A stretch of 64,000 nt of DNA. It comes from Rhizorhapis sp036570425 (lineage in GTDB: Bacteria; Pseudomonadota; Alphaproteobacteria; Sphingomonadales; Sphingomonadaceae). Shown one piece after another: positions 53,441-61,754 of the stretch. Location: assembly GCA_036570425.1 (NCBI GenBank), contig DATCYF010000017.1:1-64000 (forward strand), written 5' to 3'. How positions within the stretch are numbered: position 1 is the first letter of the stretch; every line of letters starts with the position of its first letter. The notes under the pieces were generated by a model. It was not told the DNA's origin, searched no databases, and saw only the letters and a list, made by a program, of their open reading frames with translations. A program made the position numbers and the translations under genes.

Positions 53441-54438
53441 CCGGGGTTTGTGTTCAAAGTCTATCCGCCGATGCACTGGTTACCGATCTGGGCAGCCGCG
53501 TCGCGGATGTTTTCGCGGCAACAATATCGGAAGGGCCCGTCGCGCTCGTTGATTTCCCCGACCATTCAAACGTCGGAGATTCCGCCATCTGGTTGGGAGA
53601 AATGGCGTGGCTTGACGGGAACGGGCGCTTGCCCATCTATTCGGCGGCGCTTAATAATTTTTCGGAAACAGATCTGTTGCGGGCAGCACCGCAAGGCCCC
53701 ATCCTGATCCACGGCGGCGGCAATTTCGGAACAACTTGGCCCAAACATGAAGCGCTTCGGTTGAAGCTGCTCCGCGCTTTCCCCGGTCGGTCGATCGTTC
53801 AGCTTCCCCAATCCCTTTATTATGACGACGATCTGCGGATCAGGGAAATGGCCGAGGCCATTCGCGAGCACGGCGCATTTACGCTGCTGGTGCGCGACGC
53901 TCCGTCTTTCGCGTTTGCCCAGCGCCATTTTGACTGTGACGTCCGGCTCTGCCCTGACGCGGCGCTTTATCTGGGCCGTTTTCAAAGAGCCGCACCAAAA
54001 GCTGATATATTGGCGCTGTTGAGAACGGACCATGAGCGCGTACGGGAGTCTGCGCCCATTCCGCCGGGCGTGCTCGGCATGGATTGGCTTGAGGAGGGTG
54101 CAGGCGAGCGAAGCCTGATGCGGGCGCGCATGAAGATTGACTCGCTTCTGCCCGGAACGCAGCAGGCGAAACGTCTGCGCCGATACCAGATGCTTGCTCA
54201 ATGGCGGCTGCGGCGCGGCATTTCCATGCTGTCACAGGGCAGAGTGATCGTCACTGATCGGCTGCACGCCCACATATTGTCGCTATTGCTCGACATTCCT
54301 CAGGTGGTCCTCGACAATATGTATGGGAAGGTCAGCGCCTTCGCGGCGCAATGGACAGAGCCTTATTGCGGTTTTTACCGTGCATCGTCGCAGGCTGAAG
54401 CCTTTGGCCTTGCCCAACAACTGATCGAACGGAGGTGA
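53437..54438 (+). CDS. Polysaccharide pyruvyl transferase
   Basis: A 333-residue enzyme. 'VDFPDHSNVGDSAIWLGEM' near residue 36, 'ILIHGGGNFGTTWPKHE' near residue 88, 'IVQLPQSLYYDD' and 'VIVTDRLHAHILSLLLDIP' near residue 270 are typical of ketal pyruvyl transferases, which put pyruvate from PEP onto sugar hydroxyls, giving the polymer negative charge. ATG 53437 overlaps the flippase stop; a longer frame from 52945 lies inside the flippase gene and is rejected. Confidence 0.9.
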   Translation: MTGVCVQSLSADALVTDLGSRVADVFAATISEGPVALVDFPDHSNVGDSAIWLGEMAWLDGNGRLPIYSAALNNFSETDLLRAAPQGPILIHGGGNFGTTWPKHEALRLKLLRAFPGRSIVQLPQSLYYDDDLRIREMAEAIREHGAFTLLVRDAPSFAFAQRHFDCDVRLCPDAALYLGRFQRAAPKADILALLRTDHERVRESAPIPPGVLGMDWLEEGAGERSLMRARMKIDSLLPGTQQAKRLRRYQMLAQWRLRRGISMLSQGRVIVTDRLHAHILSLLLDIPQVVLDNMYGKVSAFAAQWTEPYCGFYRASSQAEAFGLAQQLIERR

Positions 54439-54439
54439 T

Positions 54440-55156
54440 ATGGCGCTCAAGTCCTTGAAGCGGCGCGCAGGCCATTGGCTGGATAAAATGCGCCTCAGTG
54501 AAACAGCACGGCGCATCCGCGAGGAGCGGCTCACGTATCTGCCCGTTCGAAAGTTGGTGCGGATAGAGGCCGCGCTTGCCGAAGTGAAGCGGAGAAACGT
54601 TTCAGGCGATATCGTCGAATTCGGCGTGGCGCTGGGCGGTTCGGCAATCCTGCTGGCGCGGGAAACCAGTGAGGCACGCCGCTTTTTCGGGCTGGACGTC
54701 TTCGCGATGATCCCGCCCCCCACATCGGAGAAGGATGATCCCAAATCCAAAACGCGCTATGAGGCGATAGCCTCCGGACAGGCGCAAGGGTTGAATGGCG
54801 ATCCTTATTATGGGTATCGAGACGATCTTTACGAGCATGTTTCCACCCAGCTCGCGCGCTTTGGCACGCCTGTGGATGGAGCGCGCATCAATCTGGTGAA
54901 GGGCCTGTTCGAGGAAACCCTGCCGTCGCTGGACATCGAACGGATCGCCTTCGCCCATATCGACTGCGACTGGTATGATCCTGTGCGTTATTGCCTTGAT
55001 GAAACGTCCCGGCGGCTCGCACCCGGCGGGATCATCGTCATTGACGACTATAACGATTATGAAGGATGCCGGGTTGCGGTGGACGAATTCCTGGCCGCGC
55101 ATAGCGATTTCTGGATGCAGGCCGGATTGAACCCGATCCTGCGCCGCGCCGACTGA
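54440..55156 (+). CDS. TylF/MycF-like O-methyltransferase
   Basis: A 238-residue SAM-dependent methyltransferase. 'GDIVEFGVALGGSAILLA' near residue 56 is the SAM loop, 'FGLDVFAMIPPP' follows, and 'FAHIDCDWYDPVRYCLDE' with 'GGIIVIDDYNDYEGC' near residue 170 gives the metal-binding acids of the TylF/MacrocinOMT family. Likely methylates a sugar of the repeat unit or a nucleotide sugar. GGAGGTG precedes the ATG. The last 119 bases overlap the convergent Wzy gene. Confidence 0.82.
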   Translation: MALKSLKRRAGHWLDKMRLSETARRIREERLTYLPVRKLVRIEAALAEVKRRNVSGDIVEFGVALGGSAILLARETSEARRFFGLDVFAMIPPPTSEKDDPKSKTRYEAIASGQAQGLNGDPYYGYRDDLYEHVSTQLARFGTPVDGARINLVKGLFEETLPSLDIERIAFAHIDCDWYDPVRYCLDETSRRLAPGGIIVIDDYNDYEGCRVAVDEFLAAHSDFWMQAGLNPILRRAD

Positions 55157-56459
55157 GCGCGGCAACCCGCGCGCTGAACAGGGTATAGCCGCAGAGCAAC
55201 CCATAAAGCGCCAGGCCCTCCACCTGCCAGAACGGCATGGTGGCGAGATTCAGGATGAAGAAGCTCAAATGTCCCGCCGCGAGCGTCAGTCGCTCGTGTC
55301 GCCGCGCTTTCAGCGCCTGCACCGCCATGGTGATCCACAGAAGCAGCATGGCGATCATGCCGATAATGCCTAACTCATAAAGGGTGCTGATCAGCGTATT
55401 GTGCGGATAAACATCAAAGCTCTTTGCCCAGGATTCCGGACCGAAGCCAAAGAGAAGCTGGAACGGCGTGCCGTCGGCATAGGCATAGAGATATTCGCTC
55501 CAGATCAGCGGCCGGCCCGACATGATCTGCCGATCCAACTGCGTGAATTCCCGTGGCGGTTTGATGAGTGACCCGGGATCGGAAAGGAAAGTGGCAACGT
55601 CGGCAAAGCGCGAATGATAGGCCACCACAACCGCCGCCGCGCCCGTGAGCACGATGACCAGGGCAACCGCTGCCACGGCGCGACGCTGTTCGGGCTTCAC
55701 ATATTGAGTCAACGCGACCCAGAAAGTGGCGAGGGCAAGGGGACCCATTGCGAAGATGGCCGTGCGATACCCGGCCAGGAATATGCCGATCAGGGTAATG
55801 CCCAAAAATCCGAAACGCAGCAGAGGGTGCATCTTATAGGCAAGGCAGGCAATGACGAAGCCGGTGGACAGCGCCACGGAAAAGGCGGCTTCATGATTGT
55901 AACCGCCGATCCATACCAGCCCATCTCCGGTTTCGGAGCCTTTGGGCAGGTTCAGGCCCAATGAAAGCCACTGAAACAGCAGCAGCGGTGCGAAGGCCCA
56001 GATGAGAAGGGACATGACCTCTTCCTTGCTGTCCTGCCGAAGCGCTTCGAAGGCGGCGATCAGGACGACAATGACATAGGCATATTTGACGGCGACACCG
56101 ATGGCTCCGGCCATGTCTCCATTGGCTCCGCCGCTAAGCAGCACAAGCGCTATCAGCAGATATATCGGCATCAGCACCGCGACCGCCAGATGCCGTGCAC
56201 GAATGACGAGCAGGCCAACGGCCACAATGGCTACAGAGACAAGCGCATTTCCGGACAGTCCGGCAGCGAGCGGCTTGAACATGTAGACATGGTAGGCCCC
56301 GCAAATATAACGGATCCAGAGCGCTGCGATAAGGAACCGTCCGGGCAGGCTGCGAATGCGATAAGCCGCGATGAGCAACGGCACGAGCAGCAACAATGTT
56401 GCGGGTGCAAGAACCCCAAGTCCGAACGATGGGGCGAGACGTTCTGCTGCTTCGTTCAT
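55038..56459 (-). CDS. Wzy/O-antigen ligase-like polymerase
   Basis: A 473-residue inner-membrane protein with 10-12 hydrophobic segments and a large periplasmic loop. 'GSETGDGLVWIGGYNHEAAFSVALS' (key part 'WIGGYNHEAAF') and 'LFGFGPESWAKSFDVYPHNTLISTLYELG' (key part 'GPESWAKS...PHNT.IS') are the O-antigen ligase/polymerase signature. It should polymerise repeat units in the periplasm. The C-terminal ~40 residues ('RRGAGSGSIRPASRNRYARP') are encoded opposite the methyltransferase gene, an unusual long overlap. Confidence 0.85.
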   Translation of the reverse strand: MNEAAERLAPSFGLGVLAPATLLLLVPLLIAAYRIRSLPGRFLIAALWIRYICGAYHVYMFKPLAAGLSGNALVSVAIVAVGLLVIRARHLAVAVLMPIYLLIALVLLSGGANGDMAGAIGVAVKYAYVIVVLIAAFEALRQDSKEEVMSLLIWAFAPLLLFQWLSLGLNLPKGSETGDGLVWIGGYNHEAAFSVALSTGFVIACLAYKMHPLLRFGFLGITLIGIFLAGYRTAIFAMGPLALATFWVALTQYVKPEQRRAVAAVALVIVLTGAAAVVVAYHSRFADVATFLSDPGSLIKPPREFTQLDRQIMSGRPLIWSEYLYAYADGTPFQLLFGFGPESWAKSFDVYPHNTLISTLYELGIIGMIAMLLLWITMAVQALKARRHERLTLAAGHLSFFILNLATMPFWQVEGLALYGLLCGYTLFSARVAALSRRGAGSGSIRPASRNRYARPGIRPPQPGILHNRYSRQ

Positions 56460-56471
56460 GCCGTCATGCGA

Positions 56472-58679
56472 TCAGGCATAATAGCTTTTGTAAGCGCCAT
56501 AATAATAACCCGCGTCACCATAGCCCGCGCGGGTCTGCGCAATCATGTCGACTTGCGTCAGGCTGGCGCCCAGCACACGGGCGCCCACTTCGTCCAGCTG
56601 ACGAAGCGCCAGTTCCGCTGCCTTAGCAGGAGTCCGTCGCCACCGAACCAACAGCACGACACCGTCGGCCTGAGCCGAAATGACGCGGCTGTCATCGACG
56701 GGCAGAACCGGCGGGGTATCGAGCACCACGAGATCGAAAAGATCACGCAGATCGTCCAGCAGGCCGGAAAAAGCGGGGCTGTCGGCCAGGGACACGGTGC
56801 TATTGTCGTCAGGTCGTTGCGGCAGGACATACAGTCCCGTCGCTTCATCCAGGAATACGGCATCGTCCAGCGTGCCCTTGCCCTCAAGCAGCTTGGCAAG
56901 GCCGATCGACTTGAGCGGATTGAACTGCATGCTGGAGGCGCGGCGGCGCAGATCGCAATCGACCAGAATGACCCTTGCCCCAGCCAGCGCTGCGGATCGG
57001 GCGAGGCAAATAGCAGATGTGGTCTTGCCTTCGCCGGGCAAAGACGACGTGACGGCTATTATGGTGGATTGCTGGTCGGGCCGGGCGAAATGGATAGAGG
57101 TGCGCAAACGGCGGAACGCTTCGGCAAAGGAGGATTGAGGCCGATCCACCACCATCTGTGTAGGTGGTAATGCGGCTTCCTCCTTGTCGAATTCCGGTAG
57201 GCTCGCGGTGTCGGGAATAGATCCGAGGGACATGACGCCCAACTTTTTTTCCACCGCGTCGCTTGTCTCTATGCCGCGTTCCAGCAATTGCAGGATAGCT
57301 ACCGCTGCCGCCGACGCGCCGAGCGCCGCTACGATACCCAGAACGAGATAAATGAGCAGATTGGGCGATGACGGCACGCTTGGCACCCGCGCGCGTCCAA
57401 CGACATAGGAATCGCTGCGTTCCAATCCCCGCTGCGCTCGTGTTTGCTTGTATCGATCAAGAAAGGCCATGTAGAGCGCGCGCGCCGATTCCGCTTTGCG
57501 TTCCAGTTCGGCAAGCCGGACAGAAGCAATATTGTTAGCCGCCAGTGTACCTTCCGTGCTCCCCAGCGAACGAGCGAGGGAGGCGGTGCGTTCGCGGGCG
57601 GCATTGGCCTGTATGCGGACGTTGGCGACGATGCGCCTTACCTCGCCGTTGATCTCCTTATCCAGATCCCGCAGTTGCTCCTGCGCGCGCTGAAGATCGG
57701 GATGCCCCGGACCGTAGCGCTGGCTTAATGCGGCGGCCTCTGCACTGACCCTGGCGCGTTGTGCGCGGAGCTGGCTTATGACCGGAGAGTCCAAAGCCTC
57801 ACCCAATTCCTCGCCAGTGCCGCCCTGCGCGAGCTGTGCTCTTGCGGTTGAAAGCCGCGCTTCCGCCTCTGCCTGTTGCGCCCGCGCGCCCGCTAATTGC
57901 GTGTTGAGACCCGCCAGTTCCTCCTGGGTCACGCTGCTATCGGCGCTTGCCTCGAAAAGACCGTTTTGCGCCCGATATTCAGCGACCGCCGCTTCAGCAG
58001 TTTGCACTTGCGCGCGCAACTGATCGATTTGCCCTTCCAGAAAATTGGTAGCGCGTCCTGTGGCGTCAGACTTCTTGTTTACCTGGTCGGCAATGTAGAC
58101 ATCGGCCAGGGTATTGGCGACGTTCGCAGCCGTTTGGGGCGATTCCGATTCATACTCAATGCGTATCGCGTAGGAAAAGCCCTCACGCTCAACGGTGAGA
58201 TTACCCAGCAATATGGAAATGGCGCGACGCCGAGCGGCTTCGGCGGAAACCGGTTCGCCTTCTTCCACCGAAGGATTGAATTCCGGGTCGGAAGTAAGCT
58301 TCAACTTGTCCACGACCTGCCCCGCGAGCCCTGGAGACTGGAGCACCTGAACTTCCGTATCGACCGTGGCGGAATCGGGATCGACCGAGGGCATGACCTG
58401 TTCGACCTGGATTACCTGTTCAGAACCGCGCTCCATCGCAACGCGCGCCTGCGCCACATATCGCGGCTCCGCCAGCAAATAGGCGATGGCGGTGGCGACC
58501 AATATCAACGCGCTGACAACCGCGATAAGGCCTAGCCTGCGTCGGATGATTCCTGCGACCCGATGAAGATCGATGAGTGCGCCCTCATCCACGGCGCTCA
58601 TGGATCGGACGGTCCGATCCACTGCGGCTTGCGATCTTGCATCCATCATGAGCGCCTGCGAAGTCCTTGTGGCATGCAT
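56472..58679 (-). CDS. Wzc-type polysaccharide co-polymerase and tyrosine autokinase
   Basis: A 735-residue inner-membrane protein. Wzz-like domain with TM1 'GLIAVVSALILVATAIAYLL' near residue 50, a long periplasmic coiled coil (residues ~190-400, rich in Ala/Glu/Gln), TM2 'LLIYLVLGIVAALGASAAAVAIL' near residue 445, then a BY-kinase: Walker A 'SSLPGEGKTTSA' near residue 555, Walker A' 'VILVDCDLRR', Walker B 'LVVLDTPPV'. The C-terminus is Tyr-rich ('GYYYGAYKSYY'), the autophosphorylation cluster. It controls chain length and export. It is 12 bases upstream of wzy. Confidence 0.92.
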   Translation of the reverse strand: MHATRTSQALMMDARSQAAVDRTVRSMSAVDEGALIDLHRVAGIIRRRLGLIAVVSALILVATAIAYLLAEPRYVAQARVAMERGSEQVIQVEQVMPSVDPDSATVDTEVQVLQSPGLAGQVVDKLKLTSDPEFNPSVEEGEPVSAEAARRRAISILLGNLTVEREGFSYAIRIEYESESPQTAANVANTLADVYIADQVNKKSDATGRATNFLEGQIDQLRAQVQTAEAAVAEYRAQNGLFEASADSSVTQEELAGLNTQLAGARAQQAEAEARLSTARAQLAQGGTGEELGEALDSPVISQLRAQRARVSAEAAALSQRYGPGHPDLQRAQEQLRDLDKEINGEVRRIVANVRIQANAARERTASLARSLGSTEGTLAANNIASVRLAELERKAESARALYMAFLDRYKQTRAQRGLERSDSYVVGRARVPSVPSSPNLLIYLVLGIVAALGASAAAVAILQLLERGIETSDAVEKKLGVMSLGSIPDTASLPEFDKEEAALPPTQMVVDRPQSSFAEAFRRLRTSIHFARPDQQSTIIAVTSSLPGEGKTTSAICLARSAALAGARVILVDCDLRRRASSMQFNPLKSIGLAKLLEGKGTLDDAVFLDEATGLYVLPQRPDDNSTVSLADSPAFSGLLDDLRDLFDLVVLDTPPVLPVDDSRVISAQADGVVLLVRWRRTPAKAAELALRQLDEVGARVLGASLTQVDMIAQTRAGYGDAGYYYGAYKSYYA

Positions 58680-58976
58680 TTAATCCTTTGACTCGGGTTC
58701 ATGATGCAGCCTCTGAAAAATGGTCCTGCTGCCGCAGATCATACAGCAATTCGCGAGTCGGGAATTTGCGCTTTTCCTTTGCACGCTCACAAGCTGCAGG
58801 CGTCAGAACGTGCGAAATGAGCGGTCCGCCGGATGGCCCATTCGCTGCCTTGGCAGAGCATTCTATGGTCCGCCGCAAATCGGTAGTTTTCCCGAATGCC
58901 GTTACTGGCCTACTTTCATGGACATAGCAGAGACTCAGCGCTTGCACGGTTGTTACTGCCATACCATATTCCGGCG
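58680..58976. other. Divergent gap between wzc-like and LLM genes
   Basis: No gene supported; frames on both strands have no ribosome site. Probably holds the promoters of the Wzc-Wzy operon and of the flavin monooxygenase gene. Confidence 0.4.
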
Positions 58977-59984
58977 ATGACTGCATTTTCCGTTCTCGAC
59001 CTTGTCCCCGTCATTGAAGGCAGCGACATCGTCGCCGCCCTTGCGAATGCCGCCGATCTTGCCGCACATGCGGAACGGCTTGGTTATAAACGTTACTGGG
59101 TTGCCGAACATCACGGCATGCCGGGCATAGGAAGCGCAGCGACGTCGCTGGTGATTGCGCATACGGGCGCAGCAACGTCGACGATCCGGCTGGGGGCTGG
59201 CGGCATCATGCTGCCCAATCATGCTCCGCTGGTTATCGCCGAGCAGTTCGGCACGCTGGCGGCTCTATATCCACAACGAATCGATCTGGGCCTGGGCCGT
59301 GCACCGGGGTCGGATCAGCGCGTCGCCATGGCGCTGCGTCGCAATCTTCAGAGCGATCCCAACCAGTTTCCCCGAGACGTGATGGAGTTGCAGGCTTATT
59401 TCGCTGGAAATCCGGAACTCGGGATCACAGCCGTTCCAGGTGCGGGCGCGGATGTGGACTTGTGGATCTTGGGATCAAGCCTGTTTGGCGCCCACATGGC
59501 TGCCTTGATGGGCCTGCCTTATGCCTTTGCTTCCCATTTCGCCCCGAAAGCGCTCGACGAAGCCATAGCCCTTTACCGGCAGGAGTTCCGGCCATCAGAA
59601 TATCTCGACAAGCCTTACGTCATGCTGGGTTATAATGTCTTCGCGGCAGATACGGATGCGGAGGCGCGGTTCCTGGCTTCCTCAATGCAGCATTCTTTTG
59701 TGTCGCTGCGCACTGGAGTCCCCCAAAAGCTGCAACCGCCGATGGAGGGTTATTATGACGGGCTGCCTTTGGCTACGCAGACGATGCTGGACAAGGTGCT
59801 GAGGGCTTCGGCCATCGGCGGGCAGGATGCGGTCGAGCGCGGCTTGCGCGCGTTCATCGAAAAGACCGGCGCGGATGAGATCATCATTACCTGTCAGATG
59901 TTCGATCATGAAGCGCGGAAACGCTCTTACGCCATTGCCATGGATGCCGCGCGCGCCATATCCGGTGAGGTGAGTCTGGCTTGA
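58977..59984 (+). CDS. Luciferase-like flavin monooxygenase
   Basis: A 335-residue LLM-class protein of the YhbW-like group. 'SVLDLVPV' at the start, 'RYWVAEHHGMPGIGSAATS' near residue 40 (flavin/substrate face), 'GGIMLPNHAPLVIAEQFGTL' near residue 80 and 'RIDLGLGRAPGSDQ' near residue 105 fit. These use reduced FMN and O2; the substrate is unknown. ATG 58977 matches the family start. It is far from the LuxC/LuxE-like genes and not a bioluminescence LuxA/B by motif. Confidence 0.87.
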   Translation: MTAFSVLDLVPVIEGSDIVAALANAADLAAHAERLGYKRYWVAEHHGMPGIGSAATSLVIAHTGAATSTIRLGAGGIMLPNHAPLVIAEQFGTLAALYPQRIDLGLGRAPGSDQRVAMALRRNLQSDPNQFPRDVMELQAYFAGNPELGITAVPGAGADVDLWILGSSLFGAHMAALMGLPYAFASHFAPKALDEAIALYRQEFRPSEYLDKPYVMLGYNVFAADTDAEARFLASSMQHSFVSLRTGVPQKLQPPMEGYYDGLPLATQTMLDKVLRASAIGGQDAVERGLRAFIEKTGADEIIITCQMFDHEARKRSYAIAMDAARAISGEVSLA

Positions 59985-60084
59985 TTTCCTTGGCGCGCGG
60001 GCCTTTTCGATACAACTGTAGCCATGATGCAATCAATGCATGTCCTGCATCGCGCTTGTATCGGATGACTTTAGGCGCTAGCAC

Positions 60085-60220
60085 GCAATCGTCATCTGGG
60101 GAGTAGTCAGCCGTCCGGATTTTTGGACGGGCCTTCGTGTCAACATACTCGGTCGAGAGGCCGTGGTGCGAAGGGAGCGGGGACACCGTTCGGACGAGAC
60201 CAATGGCATCGCATCTTCGC
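60085..60220 (+). promoter_or_regulatory. Probable yybP-ykoY (Mn2+) riboswitch
   Basis: TCTGGGGAGTAGTCAGCC (60095-60112) is the signature first strand of this class; GTCAACATACTCGG follows about 25 bases on, a GGCCGTGG...GGACACC arm lies further down, and GAGACCAATGGC (60196-60207) closes the element. It ends about 65 bases before a TMEM165/UPF0016 gene, one of the commonest genes behind this riboswitch. The class senses Mn2+ and turns expression on. Confidence 0.78.
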
Positions 60221-60280
60221 TCGGGTTGGGCGGCGGACGCGATGCCCGTTGGATTCTTGCGCCGCCTGACCCCGAGATAA

Positions 60281-60856
60281 ATGTTCATGGAAGCCCTGCT
60301 CACATCCACTGTCGTGGTTGCGCTCGCCGAGGTCGGCGACAAGACTCAGTTGCTGGCGATTGTCCTCGCGACCCGATTCAAGCGGCCGTGGCCCATCATC
60401 GGCGGCATTTTCGCCGCCACTATCGCTAACCATTTCCTGGCCGCGCTCGTTGGTGCTGAGATGTCCTCGTTCCTGGACGGCCGTTGGTTCCGTTATGTGA
60501 TCGCGGTTTCATTCATCGCCATGGCCGTCTGGACACTGATACCTGACAAGCTTCACGATATTAAGGACAAACCCCCGCGCTTTGGCGCTTTCCTGACCAC
60601 GACCATCGCTTTCTTCTTGGTCGAAATGGGCGACAAGACGCAGATCGCCACCATCGCGCTGGGCGCCCGCTTTCATGAGGTGGTTCCGGTGACGATGGGC
60701 ACGACCGTCGGCATGATGCTCGCCAATGTGCCAGCGGTGTTCCTCGGTAACGAACTCATCAGGCGCGTGCCGCTCAAGACGGTTCGCATGATTGCGGCGC
60801 TGCTGTTTTTGTTCATTGGTTTGTGGCTGTTGGCGCAGACAGCCGGGCTGGTCTGA
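60281..60856 (+). CDS. TMEM165/UPF0016 family cation transporter
   Basis: A 191-residue inner-membrane protein with two copies of the E-x-G-D-K-T motif: 'ALAEVGDKTQLLAIVLATRF' (key part 'EVGDKTQ') near residue 15 and 'FLVEMGDKTQIATIALGARF' (key part 'EMGDKTQ') near residue 115, each followed by two more membrane segments. Members move Mn2+ or Ca2+; bacterial ones are mostly Mn exporters. ATG 60281 or 60287 both possible. The Mn riboswitch upstream supports a manganese-efflux role. Confidence 0.9.
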   Translation: MFMEALLTSTVVVALAEVGDKTQLLAIVLATRFKRPWPIIGGIFAATIANHFLAALVGAEMSSFLDGRWFRYVIAVSFIAMAVWTLIPDKLHDIKDKPPRFGAFLTTTIAFFLVEMGDKTQIATIALGARFHEVVPVTMGTTVGMMLANVPAVFLGNELIRRVPLKTVRMIAALLFLFIGLWLLAQTAGLV

Positions 60857-60958
60857 TGAGCCGGGCCAAATCTTCATGCTGACACCGCACTCAGGTACAG
60901 AACTGGGCCGTTTATTATGTTACATCTTCATAGATGTTTGAAGGAGGACGGGATATTC

Positions 60959-61687
60959 ATGGAACCATTTCCGCTGGTCCTTGCGGCCGTGGCTGCTGCC
61001 CTCAGCCTGTCCGCATGCGCAACGGTGAACGCCGGCCCTTCAACGCCCGGAATGGCCGAACGGATGATTGTTCGCGGAAGTCTTACCTATCGTGAGCGGA
61101 TCGCGTTGCCGCCCGGCAGCGTCGCTGAGGTGACTTTGCAGGACGTCTCCCGCGCCGATGCTCCATCGACGATCCTGGCGCGCCAGACCATTCCGTTGGA
61201 GGGCCGACAGGTTCCTGTGCCGTTCGACTTGAAGGTGGATCGCGCACAGTTACAATCAGGTATGCGTTACAGCGTTCGCGGCGTCATTCGCGATAGCGAA
61301 GGCCGCATGCTCTGGACCACGGATACTGCTCATGCAGTGGACACTTCGGCGTCGGCCGTCGATTTGGGGATGTTGCTTCTCGTACGCGCCGGTTCGCCCG
61401 AACCGGTAACCGTGAATGCCGTCTTTCAGTGTGGGCCCACGCGCGTCCACACCCGCTTCGCCGGGGATTATCTGCGGATCAGCATGGACGGGCGGGACTA
61501 TGATCTGTCCCGCGCCATATCTGCATCCGGGGCCAGATATTTGGGCAGGGCGAACGAAGAGCCGATCAGTTTCTGGAACAAGGGCCATCAGGCTACGCTT
61601 TCGATCGGCGACAGAACCTATCCGCAGTGCAACCAGATTGTGGACGAAGATGAGGCCGCGAAGCTACCTCATAAGGAACCCTCCTAA
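60959..61687 (+). CDS. YbaY/MliC two-domain lipoprotein
   Basis: A 242-residue lipoprotein. Signal peptide with lipobox 'LSAC' near residue 21, then a YbaY-type beta-domain ('VRGSLTYRERIALPPGSVAEVTLQDVS' in outline, key part 'ALPPGSVAEVTLQDVS'), and a C-terminal MliC-like lysozyme-inhibitor domain ('FQCGPTRVHTRF', 'SASGARYLG', 'ISFWNKGHQA') with two Cys likely disulfide-linked. ATG 60959 has AAGGAGGA 10 bases before it; earlier codons do not belong. Likely protects the envelope; the role of the YbaY half is unknown. Confidence 0.85.
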   Translation: MEPFPLVLAAVAAALSLSACATVNAGPSTPGMAERMIVRGSLTYRERIALPPGSVAEVTLQDVSRADAPSTILARQTIPLEGRQVPVPFDLKVDRAQLQSGMRYSVRGVIRDSEGRMLWTTDTAHAVDTSASAVDLGMLLLVRAGSPEPVTVNAVFQCGPTRVHTRFAGDYLRISMDGRDYDLSRAISASGARYLGRANEEPISFWNKGHQATLSIGDRTYPQCNQIVDEDEAAKLPHKEPS

Positions 61688-61754
61688 TATGGATTCCGGA
61701 GGTGTTGGACAAGATATGCCACTCGTCCAATAGCAGCCGTGGATTTCCAGGGCT

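Noticed and set aside
58977..59984. Luciferase LuxA/LuxB partner for the LuxC/LuxE-like genes
   Set aside because: It is 35 kb away, in core-like DNA, and its motifs are of the YhbW-like monooxygenase group.
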